The notes under the pieces were generated by a model. That model was not told the DNA's origin, made no database searches, and saw only the letters and a program-made list of their open reading frames with translations. Positions 17,143 through 26,687 of a stretch of DNA of 64,000 nucleotides are shown here, piece by piece. A program made the translations under genes and the position numbers. The first letter of the stretch is position 1. Every line of letters begins with the position of its first letter. The DNA comes from Rhizobium sullae (GTDB lineage Bacteria > Pseudomonadota > Alphaproteobacteria > Rhizobiales > Rhizobiaceae), in the NCBI RefSeq assembly GCF_025200715.1, contig NZ_CP104144.1, forward strand, positions 1,922,001 through 1,986,000. The letters run 5' to 3'.

Positions 17143-18447
17143 TTATTCCAGAGTGAACACCCCTTCCCAGGCCCGTTCCAGCATATCCAGCGACGCGACC
17201 TTCGGCATTCCATTGAATTCGCAGTAAGACCCGACGAAGTCGAGAATATACTTCGGATGATAGCAGGACGCGAGCATCGTGCCATGGTACTTGCGATCAT
17301 AAAAATGGTTCAAATCAATATCACTGACATCTATCGCGGCACCGCCGGCATACGACTTGAAAATTTGGATGTATTCTTCGCGCGACGGGTTATTCACGAA
17401 GATCTTGTACTTCAGACGTCTAAGGCCAGCCTCGTCGGAAAGATCCTTCGGGGCGATGTTCGTCGAGAAGACGACCAGCTCGTCGAATGGAACCTTGAAC
17501 TTCTTGCCGGTGTGCAGCGTCAGGAAGTCGTATCCACGCTCGAGGGGCACGATCCAGCGATTGATAAGCGATTGCGGCGCCACCTGCTGGCGCCCGAAAT
17601 CGTCGATGATGAAAACGCCGCCGGATGCCTTCAGATGCACCGGCGCTTCATAGACATTTGGTCCTTCGTTGAAGGTGAGATCGAGCAGATCGAGGGTTAA
17701 TTCCCCGCCGGTCTTGACCACAGGACGACGGCATTCGATCCATCGCTGATCGGCCCTCGGATAAGGTTTTGCGTCAGCCCCGGCTATGGGTTGATGCACA
17801 GCTTCGTCAAAGAAACTGATGACATGGCCGCCAACCTCGATGGCATGGGGCACAAAGATCGTTTGGCGAAACAGTTGCGACGTCCGCTCGGCAATGCTCG
17901 TCTTTCCGTTTCCGGGCGGTCCGTAAAGCAGGATGGAGCGACCCGAGTTCATGGCCGGACCGAGCTTTTCGACCAGCGAATCCGAAAGCACCAGCCCCTC
18001 AAGGCTCTCGATCAGCCGCTCTGGGGTCACGCGCTCGTCATGGATGGACTGTAAACTCACTTGACGGCAGAAAGCGTCCAGCGATACCGGCGCCGGTCCG
18101 ACATACTGGGATTGACGCGACGCCGCGCGGGCATATTCGAGGCCATTTGTCGAAAGCGCATAGCGAATGTCGGATCTCACATCCTCGCCGGCCAGGCCCC
18201 GAGCCTCCAGGAGTGCGAGCTTCACAAGTTCCTTGATCAGGATATTGGCCAGCACTTTCGGCAATTTCATGCGATCGGCAAGGTGAGATGCCGTGATTGT
18301 ATCCTGCTCGGCCGCACATTTTGCCGCCAGCCTAAGCAGGAACGACGATTCCAGGCCCGTCTCCTCCAGGCTTGCAGGCGCCATCGGCATCCGTGGATCG
18401 AGGGGTATTACGACATCTTGACGGTTCTGTTCGGGCGAATACTGCAT
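17143..18447 (-). CDS. AAA ATPase encoded in tad cluster
   Basis: This 434-aa protein has an N-terminal winged-helix-like part (1-110) and an AAA core with Walker A GPPGNGKTS (176-184), a Walker B-like GVFIIDDFGRQ (about 277-287) and an arginine-rich sensor region (AGLRRLKYKIFV). It is not the Tad motor (that is CpaF). Spacing of 17 bp from tadC and a GAGG ribosome site show co-expression. It recalls ATPases found near rhizobial tad loci, but its job is unknown; a MoxR-like chaperone role is one option. Confidence 0.75.
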   Translation of the reverse strand: MQYSPEQNRQDVVIPLDPRMPMAPASLEETGLESSFLLRLAAKCAAEQDTITASHLADRMKLPKVLANILIKELVKLALLEARGLAGEDVRSDIRYALSTNGLEYARAASRQSQYVGPAPVSLDAFCRQVSLQSIHDERVTPERLIESLEGLVLSDSLVEKLGPAMNSGRSILLYGPPGNGKTSIAERTSQLFRQTIFVPHAIEVGGHVISFFDEAVHQPIAGADAKPYPRADQRWIECRRPVVKTGGELTLDLLDLTFNEGPNVYEAPVHLKASGGVFIIDDFGRQQVAPQSLINRWIVPLERGYDFLTLHTGKKFKVPFDELVVFSTNIAPKDLSDEAGLRRLKYKIFVNNPSREEYIQIFKSYAGGAAIDVSDIDLNHFYDRKYHGTMLASCYHPKYILDFVGSYCEFNGMPKVASLDMLERAWEGVFTLE

Positions 18448-18463
18448 ACGGACCTCGCTTGGT

Positions 18464-19408
18464 TCAACCGCCGGGTTTCAAGCCGACAAGAATACTGACG
18501 ACACGGATGACAATCGGAACGAGCACGATGATCAGGCTCACCGGGAACAGGAACGCTCCGAGCGGCAGCAACATTTTGATCGGCAGGGCGTTGGCCTTCT
18601 CCTCGGCCCGAACGATACGAAGATCGCGCATTTCCTTACTGTAGACCCGCAGCGTCTGCGTAACGCTCGTTCCGAGTTCCTCCGATTGGCGGAACAGTAC
18701 CGAAAGCGCCCGCGCCTCATCTATCCGCAATCGCGTCGCAAGGTTGGCCAATGCATCGCGCAAGCGGCGCCCGCCGCGCACTTCCAGCATCATGATCGAG
18801 AGATGCAGGCCGAAGTCCTGCTGCTTGTCGATGAATTCCCGGGTAACGCGGTTGGCCGCCGCCTCGATGCTCATCCCCGCATCGAGGCAAACGATCAGCA
18901 TGTCCATGAAGTCGGGAAAGAGCCGGCGATACTCCCGCTCCTTGGCGCCGCCGCGCCGGTCGATATAGATGTTGACCAGAATAAAGGTCACGCCGGCGGC
19001 AAACATGGCGATGATCAACGTAGCGATCCGCGACATCTCGGGCACGAAGCGATCGAATGCCCAGACCGCCGCGACAAACACGCCGATACAGATCAGCGCG
19101 CGAACCACCTGGAAGATCGTCACTGCGCTGGCATCGAAAAATCCTGCGCGGATCAGGCGGTTCTGGATGGAGTTCTGATTCGTGTCACGCCGGGTAATCT
19201 CGAAATAGCGACGGATCAGGCGGTTTTCCGCCTCGCCGAGATCGGCAATCGTCGTATCGCCAAGGTGGAGTTCCTCGCCTGCCGCCGTCGTGGCCTTCGA
19301 CAGCCGCGCCCCGACCTCACGCCGCCGAAAAACCAGTTCCGATGCCGCTGCTGAAAATATCAGCACTGCAAAGAAGACGATGAAGTAAATTCCATATTCA
19401 CTCGACAT
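18464..19408 (-). CDS. tadC: TadC inner-membrane platform protein
   Basis: A 314-aa type II secretion F-domain protein with N-terminal, middle and C-terminal membrane helices. The soluble domain includes DFMDMLIVCLDAGMSIEAA and SEELGTSVTQTLRVY, typical of GspF/TadC. With TadB it forms the platform on which the CpaF motor acts. It starts 3 bp after the tadB stop. Confidence 0.9.
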   Translation of the reverse strand: MSSEYGIYFIVFFAVLIFSAAASELVFRRREVGARLSKATTAAGEELHLGDTTIADLGEAENRLIRRYFEITRRDTNQNSIQNRLIRAGFFDASAVTIFQVVRALICIGVFVAAVWAFDRFVPEMSRIATLIIAMFAAGVTFILVNIYIDRRGGAKEREYRRLFPDFMDMLIVCLDAGMSIEAAANRVTREFIDKQQDFGLHLSIMMLEVRGGRRLRDALANLATRLRIDEARALSVLFRQSEELGTSVTQTLRVYSKEMRDLRIVRAEEKANALPIKMLLPLGAFLFPVSLIIVLVPIVIRVVSILVGLKPGG

Positions 19409-19411
19409 GGC

Positions 19412-20365
19412 TCAGTACTCGAAGTTGACCAGCTTGTAGAGAATGACATTCCCGACCGCCATGAGGGCCAGCAGCACGCACACGACGACGGTTCCGTGGC
19501 CGCTGTCCCAGAGGGGATCGAAGTAGGTCGGCGACAGCGCCTTGATCATCCCGTAGAGCAGAAACGGGTAGATCGACATGAAGATCGCGGTGATGCGTCC
19601 TTCTGAGGAGATTGCCTTGACCTTTGCCTTCAGCATCGTCCGGTCGCGCAGTGTCTTCGAAAGGTTCTGCAGGATTTCGACGAGATTCCCGCCGGTTCCG
19701 GCCTGTACACTCAGCGATATTGCGAGCAGGTTTAGATCCTCGACGCCCACCCGGTCGGCCAGGTTTGTGAGGGCGTCGTCGAGCGTCACTCCATAGGTGA
19801 GTTCGTCCGAGAGGAGGCCGAACTCGCTGCCGATCGGATCAGGCATCTCGCGTGCCACCAGAGCAATCGCCGAAGGCAGCGGATGGCCGGCGGCCAGGCT
19901 GCGGTTGGCGACATCGAGCGCTTCGGGGAGCTTCAGTGCGAATTTTCGCATGCGGCTCGCCCGGGTGCGCCAGACGACAAGCGCAGGGATAAGGAGGCAG
20001 ATCAGGAGAAAGACCGGTACCCTGACCAGATTGCTCGGCACCAGAAACTGAACGACCATCCACATTAAAGGTGCGCCGGCGATCGCGAAGAGGCCAAATC
20101 GCCTCGCATCGAACTTAATGCCGGACTGGACGTAGAACTGCCGCAGCCGCTGCATCAAGGGGGTCTGCCGCCAGCTGCCGTCGGCACCACGCTCCTTCAG
20201 CATGTCGCGGTAGGTCTTACGATGATCATCGCTGACATTGAGCAGGCTCAGCCGATGGTTTACCGCGCGGTGACGCTCGGATGTCCTGAAGTAGCCGCGA
20301 ACGATCGCATCGACGGCAACAAGGGCCGCGATGAATACGGCCGCGTAAAGCAGGATCAGGGTCAT
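19412..20365 (-). CDS. tadB: TadB inner-membrane platform protein
   Basis: A 317-aa type II secretion F-domain protein. Two helices near residues 95-125 are followed by the cytosolic block (LPEALDVANRSLAAGHPLPS and SVQAGTGGNLVEILQNLS) and two C-terminal helices. The start overlaps the cpaF stop by 4 bp. It pairs with TadC. Confidence 0.9.
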   Translation of the reverse strand: MTLILLYAAVFIAALVAVDAIVRGYFRTSERHRAVNHRLSLLNVSDDHRKTYRDMLKERGADGSWRQTPLMQRLRQFYVQSGIKFDARRFGLFAIAGAPLMWMVVQFLVPSNLVRVPVFLLICLLIPALVVWRTRASRMRKFALKLPEALDVANRSLAAGHPLPSAIALVAREMPDPIGSEFGLLSDELTYGVTLDDALTNLADRVGVEDLNLLAISLSVQAGTGGNLVEILQNLSKTLRDRTMLKAKVKAISSEGRITAIFMSIYPFLLYGMIKALSPTYFDPLWDSGHGTVVVCVLLALMAVGNVILYKLVNFEY

Positions 20366-21816
20366 GGTTCAACGGGCCCCGTTTGCAGCGGTTTACCGGG
20401 ATCGAAGATCATCGCAGGAATCTTGATCCCGAGTTCGGCAAATTCCTCGATGAAGCGCGGCCGTATACCCGTGGCGCGGAATTCTCCGTGGATCCGCCCG
20501 TGGTCATCGGTGCCGGTCTTCTTGAATTTCATGATCTCCTGCATCTGCACGACCTCACCCTCCATGCCGGTGATCTCTGAAATCGAGACGATCTTGCGGC
20601 TGCCGTCGCTCAAGCGCTGAACCTGCACGATAACCGTAATGGCGGACGAGATCTGCGAGCGAATGCTCAGCTGCGACATCGGCATCCCGGCCATGCCTAC
20701 CATCTGTTCGAGCCGGCCGACAGCGTCGCGGGGCGTGTTGGCGTGAATGGTCGTCATCGACCCCTCGTGGCCGGTATTCATCGCCTGCAGCATGTCGAAC
20801 GCCTCGTCGCCGCGCACTTCGCCGACGATAATGCGGTCCGGACGCATACGCAGCGCGTTTTTCAAAAGTTCGCGTTGACGAATTTCGTTGCGCCCGTCGA
20901 GGGTCGGCGGCCGAGTTTCCAGCCGGCCGACATGCGGCTGCTGCAACTGGAGTTCGGCCGCGTCCTCGATAGTAATCAGACGCTCCTTCGGAGAAATTTG
21001 CGACGAGAGCGCGTTGAGCAAGGTCGTCTTGCCCGAACCCGTGCCGCCCGAAATGACCATGGATACCTTGCCCTTGACGGCGGCGCTAAGAAGGACGCGC
21101 ATCGCATTAGCCATGGCGCCATATTCCACGAGGCGCTCCATCGTCAGCGGCTTGCGGGTAAATTTTCTGATGGAAACGAGCGGTCCGTCGACCGTGATCG
21201 GCCTAATGGCGACGTTCACACGCGAGCCATCCTTGAGGCGGGCATCGACCATCGGCGTCGATTCGTCGACGCGGCGACCGACCGCCGAGACGATCTTGTT
21301 GATCACCCGCAACAGATGGTCCTCGTCCTTGAAACGCACGGCCGTGCTTTCGAGCCTGCCGCCCCGCTCCACATAGACGCTATCGTGGCCGTTGATGAGA
21401 ATGTCGGCAATCGTGTCGTCGGCCAGTAGCGGCTCGATCGGTCCCAGCCCGAGCATCTCGTCGGTGATATCGCGGATCAGATCATTGATTTCCTTGGCAT
21501 TGAGCGGAAAGTTGTTACGCCGGATGTAGTCCTTGACCAGAGGCCTGATCTCAGTTGCAATCTCCTCGTTGTCGAGCGTGTCGAGAATGCCCAGGTTGAT
21601 ACGATCGAGCAGGTATCGATGCAGATTGACCCGCTCCGACACCATGTCCGGCCCGAGCGAAGCTTCTTCGACATGTACCGGCGCTTCGCCGGACGCGGGT
21701 TGCCGAGCTGGGACGTGCGGAACCGCACCGGCTAGAGACAGTTCGATCGCCTCCGGATGCTCCCGGTTTTCCGGTTCCCGCTGCTTGTAGAAACGCCCGA
21801 TGATTCCGTTCGTCAT
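20362..21816 (-). CDS. cpaF: CpaF/TadA pilus assembly ATPase
   Basis: A 484-aa hexameric secretion ATPase with Walker [10 protein letters not shown] (about 257-265), an Asp box, RGDEAFDML (Walker B region) and the His box [16 protein letters not shown] 21816 has GGAAGG directly upstream; a GTG three codons earlier is less likely. It is followed by tadB with overlap and preceded by the L,D-transpeptidase gene at 16 bp. It powers Flp pilin polymerisation at the inner membrane. Confidence 0.93.
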   Translation of the reverse strand: MTNGIIGRFYKQREPENREHPEAIELSLAGAVPHVPARQPASGEAPVHVEEASLGPDMVSERVNLHRYLLDRINLGILDTLDNEEIATEIRPLVKDYIRRNNFPLNAKEINDLIRDITDEMLGLGPIEPLLADDTIADILINGHDSVYVERGGRLESTAVRFKDEDHLLRVINKIVSAVGRRVDESTPMVDARLKDGSRVNVAIRPITVDGPLVSIRKFTRKPLTMERLVEYGAMANAMRVLLSAAVKGKVSMVISGGTGSGKTTLLNALSSQISPKERLITIEDAAELQLQQPHVGRLETRPPTLDGRNEIRQRELLKNALRMRPDRIIVGEVRGDEAFDMLQAMNTGHEGSMTTIHANTPRDAVGRLEQMVGMAGMPMSQLSIRSQISSAITVIVQVQRLSDGSRKIVSISEITGMEGEVVQMQEIMKFKKTGTDDHGRIHGEFRATGIRPRFIEEFAELGIKIPAMIFDPGKPLQTGPVEP

Positions 21817-21832
21817 GCCTTCCACCCCTCGA

Positions 21833-22399
21833 CTATTTTACAATGACCGTGGAACCGACCTTCACCCGCTCAAAGAGATCGATGACATCGGCGTTGCTCA
21901 GGCGGAAGCAGCCCGACGACGCGAAGGCGCCGACCGTCGACTGCTCGTTCGTTCCATGAATGCGGTAAAGCGTGTCGGTGTTGCCCTTGTAGAGATAGAT
22001 TCCCCGAGCGCCCAAGGGATTAAACGGCCCTGGAGGTACAAGGTCCGGAAGTTGCGGCGAGCGCGCCTTCATCTCGGCCGGTGGCCGCCACTCAGGCCAC
22101 TCTGATTTGCGCCCGACCTTCACGACGCCGCTCCAGCGAAATCCGTCGCGGCCGACACCGATTTTATAGCGGATCGCCCGATTTCCGGAGACGACGAGGT
22201 CGAGCGTCTGGTTCCCGCTGACAATGACGATTGTCCCTGCTGGGTAGCTTTGCTCGATGGTCACCATGGCGCCTGTCCTCGGTCCGAGACTTCGCGGCAC
22301 AAGCCCGCCTGCTGCCGCATCCGCGACAGCTGTCGCGAAAACCACAAAACCTAAAATGGCGGCACAGGTCCTTATGCGCCGACGGTCGATCGCCTTCAT
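21833..22399 (-). CDS. L,D-transpeptidase (YkuD) embedded in tad operon
   Basis: This 188-aa protein has an N-terminal signal sequence and a YkuD domain ending in the catalytic pattern HGTNEQ...SSGCFRLSN (the Cys is the nucleophile). Such enzymes make 3-3 peptidoglycan crosslinks or anchor proteins to peptidoglycan. It overlaps the cpaE stop by 4 bp and precedes cpaF by 16 bp, so it is translationally coupled within the pilus operon. It may remodel the wall to let the Tad channel through, or anchor it. Confidence 0.88.
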   Translation of the reverse strand: MKAIDRRRIRTCAAILGFVVFATAVADAAAGGLVPRSLGPRTGAMVTIEQSYPAGTIVIVSGNQTLDLVVSGNRAIRYKIGVGRDGFRWSGVVKVGRKSEWPEWRPPAEMKARSPQLPDLVPPGPFNPLGARGIYLYKGNTDTLYRIHGTNEQSTVGAFASSGCFRLSNADVIDLFERVKVGSTVIVK

Positions 22400-23538
22400 C
22401 GCACCAGTGCTCCGAGTTTGCCGACCGCGCTGCAGAAGCGCGCTCGGGAATTCACTTCCACCGGCAGCACCCCGCGATTGACCGCCTCACTTAGGGTATC
22501 CCAATCATCCGCAATGACATGAGTGGGGATCTCCCCGAATATCTTCTGTGTTTGCTGCCGGCGCACCCCGAGGCCGAAAAGCTTGGTGCGATATTTGTTG
22601 ATGACGATGAATATCTGATCCGAATTGCCGCGCAGCCGCACCAGATTGGCGAACAGGTCCTTGGCTTGCGAAAGCGCAGGAATCGTCATTTCGGTCACGA
22701 TGCAGATGCTGTTGACCGAGCTGAGCACATCGTACTTCCACGGCGTATCGTAGTAGGGAATGTCGATGACGGTGTGATCGCTCTCGAAGGCTGCTACGTC
22801 CAGCATCCGCAACACCAGTTCGGAGCCCCTCGGCGTCAGAAGAACGGACGGCTGCTTGAAGGACAGCAGCGAAAAGCCGCCCGAATGACGCTTGCGGACC
22901 AGATCAATAAATTCCAGATCGACCCGGGAAGGATTGGCGATGACCGGCTTCAGGTCGTAGTCGTTGACAAGGTTGAGATAATAGCCGAGCGACCCCGATG
23001 AAAAATCCATGTCGAACAGATCGACCCGCGGCGCGGAATTCTTGGTCGGCTGGGCAAGCACATGCGCGAGCGACGAAGCGATCACGCTGGCGCCCGCACC
23101 GCCGACGGCCGAAACCACGGCATGGACCCGGCTGTCGCTTGCCCCGGTGCCGGGAGCATGGGTTGAGATTACCTCAATCAACGCGCGCCGCTCGAGCGGT
23201 TTCTTCAACCAGTCATTGCCATTCAGGCGGAAGAGCAGCCGCAGCATGTCGTCCGGTAGATCTTCGGAAACGACAACGAGCGGAATATCCCGATGGCTGG
23301 TGCGGAACGCGAACAGTTCCGGACGGTGCAGCGATTCGCCGTCGTCGACGTCGAGAACGATCAGGTCGAACCGCGTCGAATCCAACCGACCTTTTTCGCC
23401 AAGCGCCTTCAGCGCCACATGGCGCACATCGTAACGCGACAACGCACCGAACACATCGAGCATGAGGCTTGCGGCCGCAGCATCGTCGGAAAGGACCAAT
23501 ATCTTGGTGGATGCGGCAATGTTGATGTGAGCTGTCAT
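22396..23538 (-). CDS. cpaE: CpaE/TadZ pilus localisation ATPase-like protein
   Basis: A 380-aa protein with an N-terminal receiver-like domain (ILVLSDDAAAASLMLDVFGA, with FDLIVLDVDD) and a C-terminal ParA/MinD-like domain. The deviant Walker A reads VGGAGASVIAS, lacking the usual GKT lysine-threonine, so ATP hydrolysis may be absent, as reported for some TadZ proteins. It positions Tad machinery at the pole in related systems. Confidence 0.88.
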   Translation of the reverse strand: MTAHINIAASTKILVLSDDAAAASLMLDVFGALSRYDVRHVALKALGEKGRLDSTRFDLIVLDVDDGESLHRPELFAFRTSHRDIPLVVVSEDLPDDMLRLLFRLNGNDWLKKPLERRALIEVISTHAPGTGASDSRVHAVVSAVGGAGASVIASSLAHVLAQPTKNSAPRVDLFDMDFSSGSLGYYLNLVNDYDLKPVIANPSRVDLEFIDLVRKRHSGGFSLLSFKQPSVLLTPRGSELVLRMLDVAAFESDHTVIDIPYYDTPWKYDVLSSVNSICIVTEMTIPALSQAKDLFANLVRLRGNSDQIFIVINKYRTKLFGLGVRRQQTQKIFGEIPTHVIADDWDTLSEAVNRGVLPVEVNSRARFCSAVGKLGALVR

Positions 23539-23566
23539 TTCGCTTTCCTACGCAATATTTAAGGAG

Positions 23567-24208
23567 TCAGCAGGTTGAACAAGTCTTGAGGTCTTCCGTG
23601 GTGATCGTCACCGGATGGGCCGGCATGGGGATGTCGTCGAGGCCGAGGAGCGCGCCGAGGAACAACACGGGGACGGCAACGTCGTGGACCTCGAAGCGCA
23701 TGGTCAGCACCGGCCCGTCTGGTCGGCCCCAATAGCCAAGCCCCGAGCGCTGGTAGGTCACTACGACATTCTCCGGCTTTATTCGGTATTTCGGACTGAT
23801 CGACCAGTTCAGATCGCACATGCCCGGACGCGACGTGCCGACCGGCCCGCAAACGCCATCGCTCCCTAAGACGATCCGGTTCAATGCCGCCGTGCAGTTC
23901 TCAAGATCCGGTCCGCAGGTTGAGGAAATCGCCGCATCGTTCGGCGCGGCATTGCCGTTGTCGAGTGGATCGGCAGCTTCGATCGGGAAACGGGCATCGA
24001 AATTCGTCGTCAGCGGATCGGATACTGCAGCCAGGCGGGCGCCATATTGCAGTGCCTTGACGGTCTGGTTCCACTGCGCCATCGCATAGCCAAACTCGAC
24101 GAAGGCAGCAAACACCAGCATAACGATCGGAAAGGTCACGAGCGCCTCGGTGAGGCTGACGCCACGGGTATCTTGCCAAAACGCCTCAAATGTCCGAGTG
24201 CTCACCAT
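23567..24208 (-). CDS. TadE/TadF-like minor pseudopilin
   Basis: A 213-aa protein with an N-terminal pseudopilin segment (GVSLTEALVTFPIVMLVFAA) carrying the Glu needed for prepilin processing, followed by a Cys-containing periplasmic domain and a CSTC tail. The start overlaps the upstream tadE stop. It is a likely substrate of CpaA. Confidence 0.82.
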   Translation of the reverse strand: MVSTRTFEAFWQDTRGVSLTEALVTFPIVMLVFAAFVEFGYAMAQWNQTVKALQYGARLAAVSDPLTTNFDARFPIEAADPLDNGNAAPNDAAISSTCGPDLENCTAALNRIVLGSDGVCGPVGTSRPGMCDLNWSISPKYRIKPENVVVTYQRSGLGYWGRPDGPVLTMRFEVHDVAVPVLFLGALLGLDDIPMPAHPVTITTEDLKTCSTC

Positions 24209-24684
24209 CCGATGTATCTCTCTTCATGGAAGGAACTGATGGTGATGGCATCGAGTCCGAGCCAGCCGAACAGAGGCGAAGTCTGGTAGAGGTGAGCGGT
24301 AGAAACAGTAATGTTTCCGTCGGCATCGGGCGCTGCGATGGTGATGTCGGCAGGATCCTTCCAGCCCGGCACGCGGGGTTTAGCTTCCGCTGCAGGAGTT
24401 TGCGTTCCGTAAAAGGCGATCGTCTTCGCCGTCGCCTGATTGCATGTCGGCTCATAGGTTGCCGACGCCGGCCGACAGCGCGACAAATAGCGCCCCGCAT
24501 CGCGCAGGCCTGCATCGATCTGCATCCGCTCCCAAAAAATGTTGCCGAATTCGAAAATACCGGCGGCGAACAGCGTCACAAAGGGCACCGCCACCAGCGC
24601 TTCGGCCAGTACCGCTCCCTCCTGCCTTGACCAGAAGCCGAGACCGAGACCTTGCCGGACGAAATTGCGGAGCGCCATCATCAT
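24202..24684 (-). CDS. tadE: TadE-like minor pseudopilin
   Basis: A 160-aa protein with the TadE hydrophobic segment (GAVLAEALVAVPFVTLFAAG) and a short periplasmic domain. It overlaps tadG upstream and the next pseudopilin downstream by a few bases, so the three are translationally linked. Which of the two TadE-like genes is tadF is not decidable by eye. Confidence 0.82.
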   Translation of the reverse strand: MMMALRNFVRQGLGLGFWSRQEGAVLAEALVAVPFVTLFAAGIFEFGNIFWERMQIDAGLRDAGRYLSRCRPASATYEPTCNQATAKTIAFYGTQTPAAEAKPRVPGWKDPADITIAAPDADGNITVSTAHLYQTSPLFGWLGLDAITISSFHEERYIGW

Positions 24685-26294
24685 CGGACTAGTTCCGCTT
24701 CTTCGCGCAGAAACTCATCGAGCGTACCGCGCCCGCCCTTGCCGGTTATGTCGATCATTTCGAGCGAGAGGTATCGCTCACTGCCATCTTTGATCGCCGG
24801 CTTGGTCAGGAACATCCGGGCAAAGGCGACCGCGCGGGTGGCCTTACGGCCGTTCAAATGGTCAACGGAATGCTCGTAGCCGCAGTTTACGATGGCTGAG
24901 AAGATCTCGCGGCGATCGCCATATTCGGCCGCCGTATAGTCCGCGAGGCTTGGCCCGCTGTAGCACTGGCCGCCTGTCGCAGGCGTCCCCGTCTCGCCGT
25001 TCGCCGAGGCGTGGCTGATGAGCGCCGGGTTTGTGAGCTCGTAGCGGTAGACGTCGTAGGCGGAGGGCTGGGATGGCGTACCGGCTGCCTGCTGCGGATA
25101 ACTGGAGTGGTTGCTTAAGATCGTGCTTGTTGAGGGAGCGGCCGTTCCCTGCGCAACGTTCCAGTATGTCGTATACTGCCAGTTGTTACCGCTGCTGATC
25201 TTGCCGCCGGAGAGGGAGGTCATGGCCGCTCCGTAACCTAGCGGTAAAGCCTTGGCGGGATCGCCGACAATGTCTTCGAATTTTACCGGATCGTACGTAT
25301 CGCATCCCTTGCCGCCATTTCCGGTTATCGTTTGAGCAGAGCGCACGTTTTGGGCTGGGCGATAGCGATAATTGCCCCGCACTTTATTGAACGACGAGGA
25401 GTAGTAGCCGAAGCGCGTATTCACGCCGTCTTCGACCGGCCCCGCCTTTGCACCGGTCTCGGTATCGAGGCTGTCGCGTGTATAGCAGGTACCGGGATTG
25501 CCGGTGGCAAGAGCCTCCGCCAGCTCGGACGCCCCGTTACCCAAGGGAGTTCGCAAAAACCCGAAATTGCCGGGACCGGGGTTGGACGCCGAAGTGCTGT
25601 GAAGCTCGATCTGCACGCCATAGAGATTGCCGGCCGCAAAATTGGTGTGCAAGGCCTCTGCCGCATCTTCGCTTGCAGTCTCGCTCGTGTTCCCACCGGG
25701 TTCGAACGGATTGCAGATAAACAGGGGCGTCACGTCGCAGGCGCTCACCCGGTAGACCGCCACGGCATCCGCCGAGACATTGACTGTGTCACGTGTAAGG
25801 CCCGCTGGTATTGGGAAGATTGTCTGCATCGCCTGTTCTTTGGCGATGACCCAGGCATAGGAGGCTTCGTTGGAATTCTCCGCCTCCATCGTATCAAGGT
25901 CGATGTCGTCGTCATCCTGATCCGGTATGCTCTTGAGATATTTGACAATAACGGTGCTCCCGGCATCGTTTCCGGGGGCATAGCTCACCGTTATGTACGA
26001 GCCGAGCGACATACCGTTCCCACCACCGGAAAAAGCTGCACTGTTGGCAATTTTCTTGATTGCCGCGTCCGCCCGGTCGATCGCATCGTCGCGGCCGTCG
26101 AGTTCGCGGGCTCCGGCCAGCGCCATGGCATCGACGGCGCTTTGCAGGTCGGTATGCAGATTGCTGCTGCGGCCTACATCGATGACCAGCAACGAAAAGC
26201 CGAGAAGCAGCGGCATGGCGATAAGCGTCAAGGCGATGACGTAGCCATGATGATCATTCCAGAACTGTCTGATAACCCTGCTAAGCATTGGCAT
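24681..26294 (-). CDS. tadG: TadG-like pilus assembly protein
   Basis: A 537-aa protein with an N-terminal TadG/TadE-like membrane segment (YVIALTLIAMPLLLGFSLLV) next to DVGRSSNLHTDLQSAVDAMA, the conserved start of TadG. A long exported domain follows with several cysteines. It is translationally coupled to tadE. In other systems TadG anchors or caps the pilus. Confidence 0.83.
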   Translation of the reverse strand: MPMLSRVIRQFWNDHHGYVIALTLIAMPLLLGFSLLVIDVGRSSNLHTDLQSAVDAMALAGARELDGRDDAIDRADAAIKKIANSAAFSGGGNGMSLGSYITVSYAPGNDAGSTVIVKYLKSIPDQDDDDIDLDTMEAENSNEASYAWVIAKEQAMQTIFPIPAGLTRDTVNVSADAVAVYRVSACDVTPLFICNPFEPGGNTSETASEDAAEALHTNFAAGNLYGVQIELHSTSASNPGPGNFGFLRTPLGNGASELAEALATGNPGTCYTRDSLDTETGAKAGPVEDGVNTRFGYYSSSFNKVRGNYRYRPAQNVRSAQTITGNGGKGCDTYDPVKFEDIVGDPAKALPLGYGAAMTSLSGGKISSGNNWQYTTYWNVAQGTAAPSTSTILSNHSSYPQQAAGTPSQPSAYDVYRYELTNPALISHASANGETGTPATGGQCYSGPSLADYTAAEYGDRREIFSAIVNCGYEHSVDHLNGRKATRAVAFARMFLTKPAIKDGSERYLSLEMIDITGKGGRGTLDEFLREEAELVR

Positions 26295-26381
26295 ACCCCC
26301 ATCGCAGCGCTATCGCCGTGACCTCCGTGCCTTGTGCGTCTTTTCCCTTCCGGCGTTGCCGCCGTTCATGCCTTTCGATAG

Positions 26382-26687
26382 TTACTGACTGATGGCCGCC
26401 CCGTTGGACGTCCCATTGACCGCCATGCCCGCTGTCGGCGCGATAACCGACCCGCCGTTCTGGTAATCGGTGACCACCCTGCGGATCACCTTGCCGTCGC
26501 TCGCGATACGGGTTCGCTGCGCTTGCGGCGGGAACGGGTCCTGCGTATGGATGGCCTTGTTGGCTTCCAGGGCGTTCCCGAGCCCGAAGGTGATCGAGTC
26601 GCGATGGTTCATGTAGTCGGCGCAGCCGGAAACCAGGCTGGCGATGATAAAGACGAGAAGCACGCGCTTATCTTTTTGCAACAGCAA
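26382..26687 (-). CDS. cpaD: Short CpaD-like pilus lipoprotein
   Basis: TTG 26687 is preferred because AGGGAGG stands 5 bases upstream; it overlaps the end of cpaC by 20 bp. The product is about 101 aa, with a lipoprotein signal ending LVSGC-ADYMNHRDS. Usual CpaD proteins are twice as long; this one keeps only the N-terminal lipidated part plus a short polar tail. Its place directly after cpaC is that of cpaD (RcpB), the secretin partner. Assignment rests mainly on position and the lipobox. Confidence 0.65.
   Translation of the reverse strand: MLLQKDKRVLLVFIIASLVSGCADYMNHRDSITFGLGNALEANKAIHTQDPFPPQAQRTRIASDGKVIRRVVTDYQNGGSVIAPTAGMAVNGTSNGAAISQ

Noticed and set aside
17143..18447. Second Tad motor (CpaF paralogue)
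   Set aside because: The domain is AAA with GPPGNGKT and lacks the Asp and His boxes of secretion ATPases.
25332..26321. 329-codon plus-strand frame
   Set aside because: Antisense to tadG, which has a recognisable N-terminus and overlaps its neighbours as an operon gene should.
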